A stretch of 64,000 bases of DNA. It comes from Histomonas meleagridis (Eukaryota; Parabasalia; Tritrichomonadida; Dientamoebidae). The translations under genes and the position numbers were made by a program. Below are positions 1 through 11,424 of this stretch, piece by piece (positions within the stretch are counted from its first letter, which is position 1; each line of letters opens with the position of its first letter). The DNA lies in NCBI GenBank assembly GCA_020186115.1, contig WSYJ01000075.1:434001-498000 (forward strand), written 5' to 3'. A model generated the notes under the pieces. That model saw only the letters and a program-made list of their open reading frames with translations, had not been told where the DNA came from and did no database searches.

Positions 1-87
1 TTAATGACATGGAATCGGAATTGGCTATATGGAGATAAAGCATTCCAAAAAGCGAAGGAAAATCCATTTGGAAGATTACGCAAATAG
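1..87 (+). CDS. 3' end of an unidentified gene (partial)
   Basis: An open frame runs in from the left edge and stops at TAG 85-87. The visible 28 codons end in NPFGRLRK. The only Met is codon 2, so most of the gene probably lies outside the window. The stop is followed by AT-rich 3' sequence. No family can be assigned from so little sequence, and a chance ORF tail cannot be excluded. Confidence 0.4.
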   Translation, partial: LMTWNRNWLYGDKAFQKAKENPFGRLRK

Positions 88-201
88 AAATTTGTTTTGT
101 TTAAATATTTATAAAATATTTTATAAATTTTTTGATTTTTATTCATCAAAATTTCAATTTTTTTAATCAGACATCAAACAAAAACAAAAAACAACAAAAA
201 A

Positions 202-273
202 CTCGCTGACCGGGAATCGAACCCGGATCACAGGAACGACAATCCTACATGATAACCATTACACTATCAGCGA
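202..273 (-). tRNA. tRNA-Asp (GTC)
   Basis: The minus strand folds into a complete 72-nt cloverleaf. Acceptor arm TCGCTGA pairs with TCAGCGA, the anticodon loop is TTGTCGT (anticodon GTC, T33 present), and the T arm is CCGGG-TTCGATT-CCCGG. The discriminator base is G, the usual identity base for Asp. No intron and no encoded CCA. It lies in the gap upstream of the UNC45-like gene. Confidence 0.95.
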
Positions 274-389
274 CTCGATTACTGCATGGCAATTTGCAAT
301 GAAATTTTTTATTTAGTGTAACATTTTGCAGAAGTCCACAATTGAACCCACGTAAACTATTCAATACTTCTGTCCTTTTGTCCCATCGT

Positions 390-2045
390 ATGGAGGGCTA
401 TTTGCGTTCCAAAAACCTCGGCGTGACCAAAATAAACCAAAAGAAGTACAACAAAGCTGTTGAAGACTTCAACAATGTAATTGATTCATTGACACCTCAA
501 AATGAGGAAGAAACAATTCTTAAGTGTAATTGTCTATTAAATCGCTCATTTTGCTATACACAACTTCACAAATATACAGAAGCACAAGAAGATGCAAACA
601 CAGTCATTAAAATATATAATGATTATCATCACAAAGGAAAACAAAATAACCCCTTAACACCCATATTAAGTCTTGCACATGTACGACTTGGTGAATGTTA
701 TGAAGCACAACTCGAATATTTAGAAGCATTTCAAGAATATAGCGAAGGCAATCGCATCAATAAGAAAGGCGAAGCACAAAAATCTTTTCAGAGTTTGTTA
801 AAGAAGTTAAACATTCCAATCATTGATCCCAAAGACAAACAACTTCAATCATTTTCACAAATTATCAACAATTTTCTCAATGAAAAATCACTTAATGAGT
901 CACTTGAATCACTTATCAATACACTCCATAACGAAACAAAACTTGAAGCAGCAGTTATTACCAAAATCAATTCGACAGATTCACCGAATATAATCTATGG
1001 AATAATTCAGTTATATCATGACAACAAAACTCTCATTAACAACTCGTTAATAGCGTTACGGTTACTTGTGGAAAGTGGAGTTTCGAGTGTATGGAATGGA
1101 TATATTGTCATACGCAATGTCATGAAACGCTATGAAAGTGATTTAGACATCATTGGTAACTCCATTAAATTACTCCGAATGATTCCGCGCAACTTATATT
1201 CTCATTTATCGAAAGAAGGTTTCATCCCATTAATCACCAAATCATTAAAGATCATTAATGACCACGGTGAAATCGAAGGCGCGTTTTTCTTACTATTCCA
1301 AATAGCAAGTAGTCCATCTCTTTTAGTCGAACTTATCAATCAAGAGATAATCGAAATCATATTGGAGAAGAAAACTATGGGCGCGTTATTATTACTAAGT
1401 AAGTTATCACTTGTGCCGGAATTATTAAAACAAGCGGAAACACTTGGCGCAATTGATTGGATATTTGAGATGTTGAAAAAGGAAAACATTAATGAGGCTG
1501 AAATCATCGCAGCTTCGTTAATATTCTCAAGAATTTTGTTACGAAAAATCTCAAACGAAGAAAAAGAAAATAGAATCCTAAAGGCAAATAAAATTTTCGA
1601 CGCTTTGGCCCCGCTTCTAATGAAGAATACAAAGAATGAAGAAGTTGTTGCAACAACATTTGCGGCATTTTCCATCGCCGTAAATTATGCACCTGAAAAG
1701 GCAAAGGAATTCAAGTTGATTAGATTGGCATCTGTGTTATTGGCAATGCATATGAAAATGGAAGACGTGGCTCAAAACTTGGTGGCGTTCTTGTATGAGG
1801 CTGCAAACTCAGGACTTTTGGATGATGTTAAGGAAGTGAAACCTGCGCTACCAACTGTTTTGAAGGCGCTCTCGCAATACCCTTCGAATGAGGCAATTGT
1901 CGAAAGATCTGTCGCTTTGGCATACTTGTTGGACCACCCAAACAAAATGGACATGTTGAGAGCCGCATTGATGCAATTTAATAACTCAAACTTCTTAAAG
2001 GTGTTCATCGCACAGAACGGAATACTTTCGGCGCAAAAGAAATAA
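390..2045 (+). CDS. UNC45/UCS-like TPR and armadillo-repeat protein
   Basis: 551 residues from the first ATG; an in-frame TTG 48 nt upstream is not a credible eukaryotic start. Residues about 1-130 form TPR-type helix pairs (for example NRSFCYTQLHKYTEAQEDA). The remainder is a continuous armadillo/HEAT-like alpha-solenoid with repeated LLLLSKL-type helices. An N-terminal TPR clamp followed by an armadillo superhelix is the architecture of UNC45-type myosin chaperones, although the classical central region is short here. Family knowledge suggests a cytosolic co-chaperone binding Hsp90 or Hsp70 through the TPRs. UNC45 is inferred from architecture only; a generic TPR-ARM scaffold is the alternative. 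Confidence 0.6.
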   Translation: MEGYLRSKNLGVTKINQKKYNKAVEDFNNVIDSLTPQNEEETILKCNCLLNRSFCYTQLHKYTEAQEDANTVIKIYNDYHHKGKQNNPLTPILSLAHVRLGECYEAQLEYLEAFQEYSEGNRINKKGEAQKSFQSLLKKLNIPIIDPKDKQLQSFSQIINNFLNEKSLNESLESLINTLHNETKLEAAVITKINSTDSPNIIYGIIQLYHDNKTLINNSLIALRLLVESGVSSVWNGYIVIRNVMKRYESDLDIIGNSIKLLRMIPRNLYSHLSKEGFIPLITKSLKIINDHGEIEGAFFLLFQIASSPSLLVELINQEIIEIILEKKTMGALLLLSKLSLVPELLKQAETLGAIDWIFEMLKKENINEAEIIAASLIFSRILLRKISNEEKENRILKANKIFDALAPLLMKNTKNEEVVATTFAAFSIAVNYAPEKAKEFKLIRLASVLLAMHMKMEDVAQNLVAFLYEAANSGLLDDVKEVKPALPTVLKALSQYPSNEAIVERSVALAYLLDHPNKMDMLRAALMQFNNSNFLKVFIAQNGILSAQKK

Positions 2046-2347
2046 ATTTTAAATATAACACCAAATTTTCATTTTGACATCAAATTTTGATGCGTCATAT
2101 TTTTCATATGAAAAATTATTACACTCGAAGTTTTTTGGGAAAAAAGATGTGCAATAACATTATGAACTCTCAAAAGCATTAATGACAAATGAATTTTATT
2201 AAAAATTATTTTTTTTTGTGGGGATCATTGACAAGAGCAAAACATTTACTCTACTTTTTGATAATGTATTCAATTACCTGTCAAAAAACATTTTCATTCA
2301 AATGTTTGTGCGACAAAACTAGAAGTTCTCAATTTTTTGCCAAAAAA

Positions 2348-3304
2348 ATGGCCCAATACTCAGATTTTTACCGAAATAAGCTCTTTGCAGGACCAATGGT
2401 CCGCGCATCTTGTCTCCCATTCCGCCTCTTATGTCTTGAGTATGGTGCTGATGCTGTCTATAGTCCAGCCACAAGCATTGATGCAATTTTGATCAGTCAT
2501 ATCAAAGAAGATGATCCAAGGACACTATACTTTGGATGGCCTGATAGCCCTCGTGTTCATTTCCATTCTTCACCAAAAGAAGATGGGAAACTTGTTTTTC
2601 AATTAGTTGGTCATGATCCCGCCAAAGCTGTTCTTGCTACCCAAAAAATTATATCATTTTCATCAGCTGTTGACCTTAATTGTGGATGTCCTGAATCCTT
2701 CGCGACATCTCGTGGCGATGGTTCTGCATTAATGAATGATCCGCAAACGGTCGTCGAAGTAATTTCTGCTCTTCGTCGAAACTTTAATGTACCGATCTCA
2801 GTTAAACATCGAATTCATCCCAATATCGAAAATTCGATTCAATTTGCAGTTGCTTGTGAAAATGCTGGAGCATCAGCAATTGCAATACATGGCCGTTTAA
2901 AAGAACAAAAGAACAAAGGAAATATTGCTTATGATGACATGAAAACAGTGTTTGAACACATCCATGTGGCAAAGATTGGCAACGGAGGTGTTAAATCAAG
3001 ATCTGGAGCCCAAAAAATGATGGAATTAACAGGCTGCGAATCAGTTATTATATCATCCGCTGCTTTGAAAAACCCGTCTGTCTTCTCTGAAGAACCAAAA
3101 GATCCTATTACTGTCGCTCGAAGATACATTGAAATTGCCGAAGAAAATTGTATAGATAAAAGGGAGTGGAGATGGTGTCTTAATTCCATGCTTGGAAAAC
3201 ATAGGTTTATTACAAAAACACAAGACTATCAGAAAATCTCAAATTCAAAAGATTTATCGGAAATCAAACAAATTATATTTGCAGAAAAACCATTTTCAGC
3301 CTAA
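2348..3304 (+). CDS. DUS2: tRNA-dihydrouridine synthase, DUS2-like
   Basis: 318 residues from the ATG at 2348. The frame is open upstream to an ATG at 2189, but those 53 residues are low-complexity, and the family-typical N terminus (NKLFAGPMVRASCLPFRLL) begins just after the chosen Met. The FMN-dependent TIM barrel is clear: APMVR-type first strand, LNCGCPESF with catalytic Cys about residue 114, GDGSALM, SVKHRI for tRNA contact, IHGR, and IGNGGV then IISSAAL for phosphate binding. The enzyme reduces uridine to dihydrouridine in the tRNA D-loop (position 20 in DUS2). The C-terminal double-stranded-RNA-binding domain of animal DUS2 is absent, as in many protists. Confidence 0.88.
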   Translation: MAQYSDFYRNKLFAGPMVRASCLPFRLLCLEYGADAVYSPATSIDAILISHIKEDDPRTLYFGWPDSPRVHFHSSPKEDGKLVFQLVGHDPAKAVLATQKIISFSSAVDLNCGCPESFATSRGDGSALMNDPQTVVEVISALRRNFNVPISVKHRIHPNIENSIQFAVACENAGASAIAIHGRLKEQKNKGNIAYDDMKTVFEHIHVAKIGNGGVKSRSGAQKMMELTGCESVIISSAALKNPSVFSEEPKDPITVARRYIEIAEENCIDKREWRWCLNSMLGKHRFITKTQDYQKISNSKDLSEIKQIIFAEKPFSA

Positions 3305-3342
3305 GTATATAAGTAAAATGTTGTCAATAAAATCGCTTTTAA

Positions 3343-3618
3343 TTAAAGCCTTCCAACCGGTCTATTATTTTGTTGTTGTGTCTGATGAGCTGGTGCTTGT
3401 CTAGGTTGTGGTGGAGCTGGTGCATTTGTTGCTTTTACGTTGCCTCTAGTTTGATTAGTTGGAGCTGTAACATAAGATGCTTGACCTGTTTTGCTATTAT
3501 ATCCATCAAGATTTGGCATAGGTTCATTGCTTGATGGGTGGTAGAGGTCTTCATTTGAGGAAGACATGAAGTTTACCATAAATGCATTAAATCGTTGTTG
3601 GTCTCTTGTTTGTCTCAT
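3343..3618 (-). CDS. small Q/P/N-rich hypothetical protein
   Basis: 91 residues, starting MRQTRDQQRF. The C-terminal half is low-complexity (APAPPQPRQAPAHQTQQQNN), suggesting a disordered tail. No domain is recognised. The case for a real gene is the ATG preceded 13 nt upstream by TCACATA, a good trichomonad Inr, and convergence onto the DUS2-like gene with a 38-bp gap. Function unknown. Confidence 0.6.
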   Translation of the reverse strand: MRQTRDQQRFNAFMVNFMSSSNEDLYHPSSNEPMPNLDGYNSKTGQASYVTAPTNQTRGNVKATNAPAPPQPRQAPAHQTQQQNNRPVGRL

Positions 3619-3842
3619 CGAACTTATGTGACACTTTTGTACCCGCTATATCAAAAAGTTTCAATTTTTGGACGTTGGGATTGAATTTGTGTGAATGTCT
3701 CTGAATTTATTTCGGTTTTTGTCTTAATTTAACGTTTAAAATGAATTTATGAAACAAAAACACATTGAAATTAACATGTTAATACTACTAGCATATTTTT
3801 TTTAAGTAATTGTTTCATTTCCTTTTTTTCTTGTTTTTAATA

Positions 3843-4211
3843 TTTTGTCTTTTAAAGTTAACTACAAATTGCACTCCTTTTGCTTGCCAATGTGGCGTTC
3901 TGGAACATGTCTTCAATTGTGTTAACCCAAGGTGCCAAGCAGTTCGCAATTATATTTAAGATTACCCCTGAACCAAGCCAACTTATCCAGCCCAAATCGC
4001 GCATCCAATCGTTGAGGGAATCAAAACCCTTGATTATTATAACATTTGCACCAATTTATTTCAAAAGCTTCTGCAATATTATCTAATGCCTCTTATTATG
4101 AGTATCCTAAATTCACATTTAAAACACGAAATGACATTAAAAAATGGAACTTTTGGCGGTGTGGATACTTGTGATGTTGAATTTTGTGATTTTTCAGACG
4201 ACTTGAGGTGA
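3843..4211 (+). pseudogene. decayed ORF remnant with Cys-rich start
   Basis: One frame reads as protein-like sequence for about 120 codons, beginning near CTPFACQCGVLEHVFNC and ending DTCDVEFCDFSDDLR before TGA 4209-4211. It is interrupted by two close stops (TAA then TGA near 3951-3966). There is no start codon in front. The codon texture differs from the flanking AT-rich spacer. The family is not recognised; a transposon or surface-protein fragment is possible. Confidence 0.3.
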
Positions 4212-4676
4212 CTTAACGTCTTCATTTTTTAAAACGATTTTATCTATATTTCAAATTTGTTAATGGGGTCTGTATTTTTTATAATATACACGAAAAATGT
4301 ATTATATTAAAGAAGCAAAATAGTTTCTGAAAAAAATGTTCCTATATGGATAATTCAAATTATAATAAAATATTTTTTTCTCAATTATTTTATGAAATTT
4401 TTCTAAATTACATTATGCATATGAATAAATATCATATCTTCATTATTATATTGAAATGATCTATTTTATTCTCTGAGTCAAAAATAATTTTTTTATGATT
4501 ACAGTTTCATTAAATGAAGTATTTTAATATTTCTCTCTGTTCAGGATATGTACATCTATACAAACTGCTTCAATAGCATACAAATTTTTAAGAAATTTCT
4601 GGTGTCCAGTTTTTAGAAAAAGGAGCCTTAATTTAGTGTGAAGAGTTTGTGTATAAAAAGTGAAAATAAAAACAAT
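4212..4676. other. gene-free spacer
   Basis: Very AT-rich sequence between the decayed ORF and the 3' end of the ankyrin gene. I see no ORF, RNA fold or repeat that I can support. Confidence 0.6.
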
Positions 4677-7600
4677 TTATTTGAAGAATTTCACAAATTC
4701 ATTTTTCATATCATTACGAACAAGATCTAAAGGAGTTTTGTTTTGCTTGTTCCTTGCAAATCTATCTATTCCATCGAACAAAACAAGTCTTGATACAGTA
4801 TAAACTCTTCCTCCTTTTGCAGCGAAATGAAGAGGTGTATCACCATTATTATCTTTTTGGTTTAACATTTTAGGATTCAAGTCCAAAATGTACAATACCG
4901 CATCAATATTTCCAGCGCCAGCTGCCATATGTAAAAGTGTTTGAAAAGGAAAAAATAAACGCCATTAAAAGAACTAAAAAAACATTATTTCTTATTTCTA
5001 TCTTTTTCACATTACATGATTTTAATATATTACCATCAAATGAAGGTTCAGTTAACGCGATATGTAAAGGAGTATTTCCATCATCATCAGGCACATAAGC
5101 AGACTCGATATTTTTTATAAGAAACTTTCGAATAGTTTCATTTGATATTTTACTTGTATACATGTAAGGATTAAACATTTTTAATCCAAACCAACTTTTA
5201 TCCACAATAACTTCATAATGCAAAGCAGTTTTATGAAAGTTATCTTTCACAAGTAAATCAATCGAAGGATTAACAAATAGAATACGAATAAAATCATTTA
5301 ATTTCTTTTGTGCTGCGATATGAAGTGGTGTCAAGAAAAAGAAAATGAAATTCCATCAAATATTAAAAAGAAATTTTATTTTGGATATTAATATTAACAT
5401 TTGATGATTCAAGAAGAAGTGAAGCTGATTTTTTATCTTTAAGTGAAACAGCCATATGTAAAGGGGACATTCCATTTAATGATTCAGTTATGTTAACATC
5501 AATTTTAGGACATTGTAATAATTGATTAACATAATCTGAGTTTTGTTTTTTTACTGCTAAAAAAAGAGCAGTTTCACCTTTTTTATTTTGTATATTTAAA
5601 TTTATATTTTTCATTTGTAATATTTTATTAATATGTTTAGTTCTTTGTTTCTTTATAGCTATATGAAGAACTGTATTGCCTTTATTATTTTGGGAATTTA
5701 TATCAATTCCTTCACATTTTAATAATGCTTTAAAAATTCGTTTTGATTTAATTTGCGCAGCATAATGTAATGGCGTATTTCCATAATTATCTTTTAATAA
5801 AAATTGTTCATTTGTAAGTGAAATTACAAATTTTACCATAGTTAAACATTTTGATTTCACTGCTACATGTAATAAATATTCGCCATTTTTAGCTTGCAAA
5901 TTTATATCTATCCATGATAAAGGTATTAACATTTTAATAAAATTTTGTGCATTTCTATAAATGGAATAATGTAAAAAAGGATAACCATTTCCATCAATTA
6001 AATTTAAGTTAAGTTTTCCAGTATTTAATAACTTTTGAAACATTTCAACTTTATCATATTTAATACAAGTATGTGGTGCAGTTATACCTTTAGGTGTTAT
6101 AATATTTATATCAATTCTATCATCAGATATTAAATAATCAAAGATTTTCGTTTGAGAATATTTAATCGAACATATTAATGGAGTATTTTTATATTTATTA
6201 TCAAGTAAAGAAATATCTTTCTCAAGTAATAATAAAACAATTTTAGTATTACCATAACAACATGCATAATGTAATGGATTCATATCATTAAAATTATTTT
6301 GTGACATAAAATCATTTGATTCTTGTTTATCAATAATAGTTTTAACAAGTTTTGATGATTTTTCATCAATCGCTTGTATTAATGGAGTTTGATTAAAAGG
6401 ATTTTTCAAAAACAAAGATTTACTCGATTTAATTAGAATGAAATCAACAATTTCTTTTTGTCTAAAATGAATTGCTGTATGAATTGGGAAAATATCAAAA
6501 GAAAAAATTGAACTTTAAATTTAGATAAAATAAACATATGCAATACTTAAAACTCGTGGAATTTTTTTCTGTAAAAACTCAACAATTTCTATATTTCCTA
6601 CAACTATAGAAATATACAAAATTTTCGATATTTTTTTGATTGGACCTTGAATAAAATTATCCATAATCCATTCGAATAAATCATTACGAAAAAAAGCAAT
6701 TGCAATTTTTAAACATCTTTCAAAATCAACTTTATTTTGATTTAATAAAGTTATAGTTTCAATGTTTCCACCAGCAATTGCATAATCGCCGACATGTTTT
6801 AATTTTATTAATTTTTGTAATGATGGAAAATCATCATTTTTTAATTCCAATTGAACATTTTCTTCATCTTCTGATTCATCAGAAGAAACATTTATAAAAT
6901 TTTGTTCTATTTCAAGATGTTTTATAGATCCAAACTCAGTATCTTTATTTATCAAAGCATTATTAAGTAACATAAATTTTAGACATCGAATCGATGAATA
7001 AAAAGAAGCAAATTGAAGTAATGTCGGATGTTGAATAACAGAAAACGTATGATTTAATGGAAGTATTGGAATAGTACTATTAATATCAATAAACTTCTCT
7101 TGAAATGTTTCAATATCATCTTTTGATATATAATATGCTAAAGTGTTTTCTATATATTCTTGTTGAAGTAATTTATTGAACATTTGAAAGTTTTCAGATG
7201 CTAAAAATAATTTAACGCAATTAATATCTTCATAACATTCAAAGCGCCGAAAAAATATAAGAATTTCCTTATAAATGTCTTTTCTATAAATCTTTAATTC
7301 ATATAAAAACCAAAAAAAGCGAATTTTTAATTGATCATAAAAAAGTTGTGAATTTGAATTTAGCTCAAGAAAAAAATGAGTAATAGCATTTAATATTTGA
7401 TCTAATGTAAAAACATTATTATCAACACACTTACGAAAAAAGAGCATATGATTTTGTGTGATATTTGTGGAATTTGAAAGTTTTTTTATAAAAAAATTCG
7501 GGGGTTCTAAATTAGATTTTTTTATAAATAAACATAATTTAGAATTATAAATAGCAACATCTGACCTAAAATGCATTGCATTAAACATCGCTCTTGTAAT

Positions 7601-7741
7601 TTGATTAAAACTTGATTGATCTTGCATAAAACTTGAATCTAAAATCCTTTCTTGAATGCTTTCAAAATTAGATTCATTCATCGATATAATCCAATTTAAA
7701 AGGTCAATAATAGGAGAAAATTTTGCATGAACATCTTTCAT
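4677..7741 (-). CDS. ankyrin-repeat protein interrupted by short AT-rich elements
   Basis: Read from the ATG at 7741 (MKDVHAKFSPIIDLL; an upstream in-frame GTG is ignored), the first about 400 residues resemble the helical N-terminal region that precedes ankyrin repeats in trichomonad families. About twelve ankyrin repeats follow (GNTPLHYAAQIKSKRIF, GETALFLAVKKQNSDYV). The frame is broken at three points, 6497-6535, 5335-5374 and 4944-4983, each at the hairpin loop of a repeat. Removing 17-nt elements (one is 19 nt) restores a continuous frame, giving loops NK-DG-L-TPLHIAA and N-NG-Q-TLLHMAA. Without this, the locus splits into four ORFs. Ankyrin arrays bind proteins; no specific partner can be inferred. 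Either it is a working gene with removable inserts or a lightly broken pseudogene. Confidence 0.7.
4944..6535 (-). other. six short intervening elements in the 4.7 kb ankyrin gene
   Basis: Minus-strand elements: 6517-6535 (19 nt), 6497-6513, 5358-5374 (ATTTCTTTTTAATATTT), 5335-5351 (ATTTCATTTTCTTTTTC), 4967-4983 (GTTTTTTTAGTTCTTTT), 4944-4960 (GTTTATTTTTTCCTTTT). Between them remain single or double codons (AAA; GATGGA then TTG; AATGGC then CAA) that supply exactly the residues missing from the ankyrin loop consensus. Each begins with a purine followed by TT and is pyrimidine-rich at its end. None has GT-AG ends. Confidence 0.6.
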
Positions 7742-8266
7742 CAGTTCATAAAATTGAACTGTCACTTTTTGATAAATATTCTATCTAATGAAAACATAAC
7801 GAACAACTGCGTAACTGATATTCCATCACTACATACATTGTTTCTTTCTTTCAAAATTAAAATGCTTATTAAATCACATGAAGATGAAGGACACAAATAT
7901 TTTATATTATTCCTTCATTATTTTCCCATAAATATTATTCTTCGTTAAATGTTTCTACATACTTAATCAAGAATTTCATGATTTCAGAGTTATAAATTGT
8001 TTAAAAGATTTCGTGACATGCAAATTTATAAAACTTAATGCTTCATATTACACTCACAAATTCATATATTTTTATTTCCTAATATCTTATAATATTGATA
8101 ATTTTTGCTTAAAACAAAGATTTGAAAGGAGAAGAAATAAAATTTTATTTATTGGTCGAGCAGGTTTGTTAAAAAAGTGACTAAAATTTTGCACACAAAA
8201 ATAACTTCTCCGAATTGAAATTTCTGAGCAACGATCACACTCAAATGTTACTTCACTCCAACACTG
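7742..8266. other. intergenic region, no supported gene
   Basis: AT-rich spacer separating the divergently transcribed ankyrin gene and the 8.3 kb gene. Only short ORFs occur, without a family match or a convincing Inr. Confidence 0.5.
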
Positions 8267-8617
8267 ATGGAGCAAAAAGTTCTCGACTCCCTCCTCGTAG
8301 CACGCCGACTAGCACAATTTTGTCCAACCTCATTATCTATTGACGATTTTAAGTATTTGGAGCAAATTCAAAGGGAGTCACATTCATGTGTCTTTATCCC
8401 ACCAAAGCCTAATGTATCCACACTAAATGAAGGAATGAGTAGAAGCAAGTCTTCACCTAAAATACCAAAAAGATTTTCGTTATTATTTGAGGATGTAAAA
8501 AAGGAAACAAAACCAAATGATGCTGGAAAAATGAAATATGAGTTACCAAATTTGGTTAAAATAAATCCGCCGACAAAGGCTAATCATCCGATTGTATCAA
8601 TTTCATTTTTGCAATAA
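8267..8617 (+). CDS. small hypothetical protein
   Basis: 116 residues beginning MEQKVLDSLLVARRLAQFC. The N terminus is probably helical. The middle is Ser/Lys-rich (SRSKSSPKIPKRFSLLFED) and looks disordered with potential basic phosphorylation sites. No known domain. The ATG is preceded by TTCACTCC, an Inr-like TCACT about 15 nt upstream, which supports expression. Function unknown. Confidence 0.55.
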   Translation: MEQKVLDSLLVARRLAQFCPTSLSIDDFKYLEQIQRESHSCVFIPPKPNVSTLNEGMSRSKSSPKIPKRFSLLFEDVKKETKPNDAGKMKYELPNLVKINPPTKANHPIVSISFLQ

Positions 8618-9085
8618 TATTTCTTATAATAAAAATATGATTTTCGATTTTTTTAATATTTAATGAAATGTTTTGATAATTGAAGTTCAAAATCATATTC
8701 AATGAATATTACTATCTCCTATCGAAACGATATTTAAGCAATTACAATTTTGTTTTTTAGTTATAACTAGCCAGCCAACATATGAGTATTCTCAAGATCA
8801 GTTCATAAATTTGTTAAAAGATCACTAAACTTAATCTCACAGTGAAGTAGTAGTTTGCATGCGTCGCTATTCGTTTCTGCTGACTATTTTTCTTCCATGG
8901 AAGCACAACCTTATCTTCTATCCATTTGTAATCATTTAACAATTTTGTATTCGGTATATTCAATTTGTTACAAATTTTGGGTTACATAATTGTGTGAATC
9001 CAATTGAAATATTCATTTTGCCACTTGTTAGTCAAAAGTATCATAAATCTTTCAAATTTTGAAGTTAATTTTTTTGTATTGTTTG
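8618..9085. other. intergenic region, nothing recognised
   Basis: AT-rich spacer before the C2-domain gene. I see no RNA gene, repeat or ORF that can be supported. Confidence 0.5.
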
Positions 9086-10643
9086 ATGCTTGAAGTTTAT
9101 GTTTCTTCAGCATGTAACCTTCCAAGCGCTGATTCAAATGGGTACTCTGATCCATACGTAGAGATATGGTCTGACGAAATTCCGTTATCACCCCGCGACG
9201 ACAAAATATTTTTCAAAAAAACTAAAGTTCAAAACAAGACCTTAGATCCAGTTTGGGATTCAAAATTTTCCAAACCTTTTCGAATACCTTTTGTTTTATC
9301 CAGTTGTTTGGAGTTCAAACTTTATGATCATGATGCTTTCAAATCAGATGATTATCTTGATAATGCCAAGATTAAGCTTACACCTGAATGCTGTAATAAA
9401 GTTCTTACTTTACCAGTAGAGACATCACAAACAACTAAAGGACCACCAACACTTACCATCCACAAACTTTCCTACTGATCCAAATTACAAGAGCTACAAA
9501 AACATTTATACGTATATTACATACTCACCAACTGATTCAAGCAATTCTTCGATTTTCCTCGATGCATATATTATAGAATTTTCAAGTACTCTTTCATGTT
9601 ATCCGGTAATAAATGGCTATAGCTTTTATAAGTCGTCTAAATCCATGCAAAATCCTCACATTGGACCCTCTGGATTCACAGATGTATTTCGCTTCAACAT
9701 CAACAAATTCGGTTCACATATTTTCACTGACGAATTTATATTATTTTTTGTTGCAACAACAAAAAATTATTCTGGTGAAGTTACACTTAATTTTCTCTGC
9801 GCACCAATCGAGCGTAAACAACGCAATAAGACAAAGAAACTTAAGAATTCTGATCAGTACAAACTCATACGAACATGTACAATTCGAGCGAATGCGAATC
9901 AACACCAAGTTTCCCCACTTTCTATACATTATTTCAAAAATAGTAACATAAACAAATTCGAAGAACTTCAATTTCAACCATATCAAACTATTGACGAACT
10001 TCTTCATCAAGTTTGTTCATATTATTCATCGAATAAAAGGTATTCATTACGAATAGAAATGTTGCCCAATTCTCCAATGAGTTTAATCAAAGCATGTCAA
10101 ATACATCGAGTGGAAATCCCCAAAAAAATTGATTTTATTGTTCAGCGCGTTGGATATTGTTCTCCTTCTTTACGTTGCAAAGTATATCAACAGAAAGACA
10201 AGAAATTTGTTGAAATCGATAACATTTGTAATGAAAATATGAAAAATGATAATGAATCAATTGTCTTTTCGAATACGTTCGGAGATTTTCAACAAATAAT
10301 TTCCATTGATTTGGAAAAATTAAAATATGAATCAGAAATAATTCCGATTTATTTGCAAACAAATATAAATATCGATTACGTGATCAAGTTCGACGACGCT
10401 TCTGGATTATCGATAAGAGTTTTGGACGTGAAAGATGGATATGAATTGTTGAATTGCGTGCCGCCTGGAGGAAAATCGATTTTAATAATGGCTGTGCTGA
10501 TGAGAAATGCAAATAACGCGTGGAATCTGTACAGCTGCATGAAGTCTGATTATATAAACCCAGATGAGTTCGATAATTACGTGGATAAATTCGTAAATGG
10601 TAAGAAATTGGTGACAAGTCTATTGGAAATGGATGAGTTGTAA
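9086..10643 (+). CDS. C2 domain plus TerD-like protein, broken by one frameshift
   Basis: The first part (ATG 9086 to TGA 9478, 130 residues) is a C2 domain: LEVYVSSACNLPSADSNGYSDPYVEI, then LDPVWDSKF and LYDHDAFKSDDYLD supplying the Asp residues of calcium-binding loops. It ends LTIHKLSY. In another frame, open from about 9471 to 10643, follows TerD-like sequence (IFLDAYIIEFS, then FATTKNYSGE-like strands) and a second similar module ending at TAA 10643. Trichomonads have C2 proteins with such tails, so the two frames are probably one gene. A shift of one nucleotide around TTTCCTACTGATCC (9464-9480) joins them. The role is calcium-dependent membrane or signalling binding, by family only. The break may be a sequencing error, a true pseudogene or recoding. 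Confidence 0.6.
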
Positions 10644-11424
10644 TTAAAAATTCACTTTGGGCCATTAATAAAAAATAACTATTGGAAGGAATTATTCTTA
10701 TTCATATTACTTAGCATGGAAAATATGATAAAAAGAAAAAACTTGGCAACACAATAATATATTTATTTGATTGAAAATATTGTACAATAAGTACATAAGA
10801 GAATAGAAAATATTTTTTTATACATTTCTCAATATATTCGTTTACAACAAATTTCACATATATGCTGGGAGTGATTTAGTACATTGCAAGTACAATAAAA
10901 TAATTTTGTAATCCAAAACTAACATTCACATTAAAGTATTACTTCGGAAATCATATACATTCATAACACATAATCCATAATTGTAAAATCTATTCCAAGT
11001 GATGTCAATCACAAACACTATTACTTTAACATGTGTTGTTGCCATTATTTGTAGTGCTGCTATTGATCCTCTTTGTGATTGGATTAGTTATTTTAGGTTT
11101 AAAAAAAATGAACATTTCCTGCTTGAAAAATTCTCTATCACACCGATGAATAGTTTGAATAAGTCTCTCTTTTAATTTAAGTTATTTTGGGCCAATGACA
11201 CGTTTTCAGATTGGGATTTGATCGGCAGATTATACGACTTTTTGCGTCACGCTTAATTCAATAAGAACCGTTTTCTATAATTTGCCACTATAATTTTGAC
11301 AATTTTTGTTACTTTTTACATTTTTGTCAAAATATATAATAACAATGTCATTCAATAAAAGATAACATTCAATCTGAATATATATATATTTTGACAAATT
11401 CATCATCTCATTTTTTAAAGGACA
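10644..11424. other. intergenic region, nothing recognised
   Basis: A 780-bp AT-rich gap between the C2-TerD gene and the 11.4 kb ankyrin gene. An AACCGTTT motif near 11264 could be a promoter element, and TCATTTTTT close to 11408 is the probable Inr of the ankyrin gene. No ORF or RNA gene seen. Confidence 0.5.

Noticed and set aside
3880-4086. 68-codon ORF
   Set aside because: It begins with TTG and overlaps, out of frame, a longer protein-like remnant (3843-4211) that explains the sequence better.
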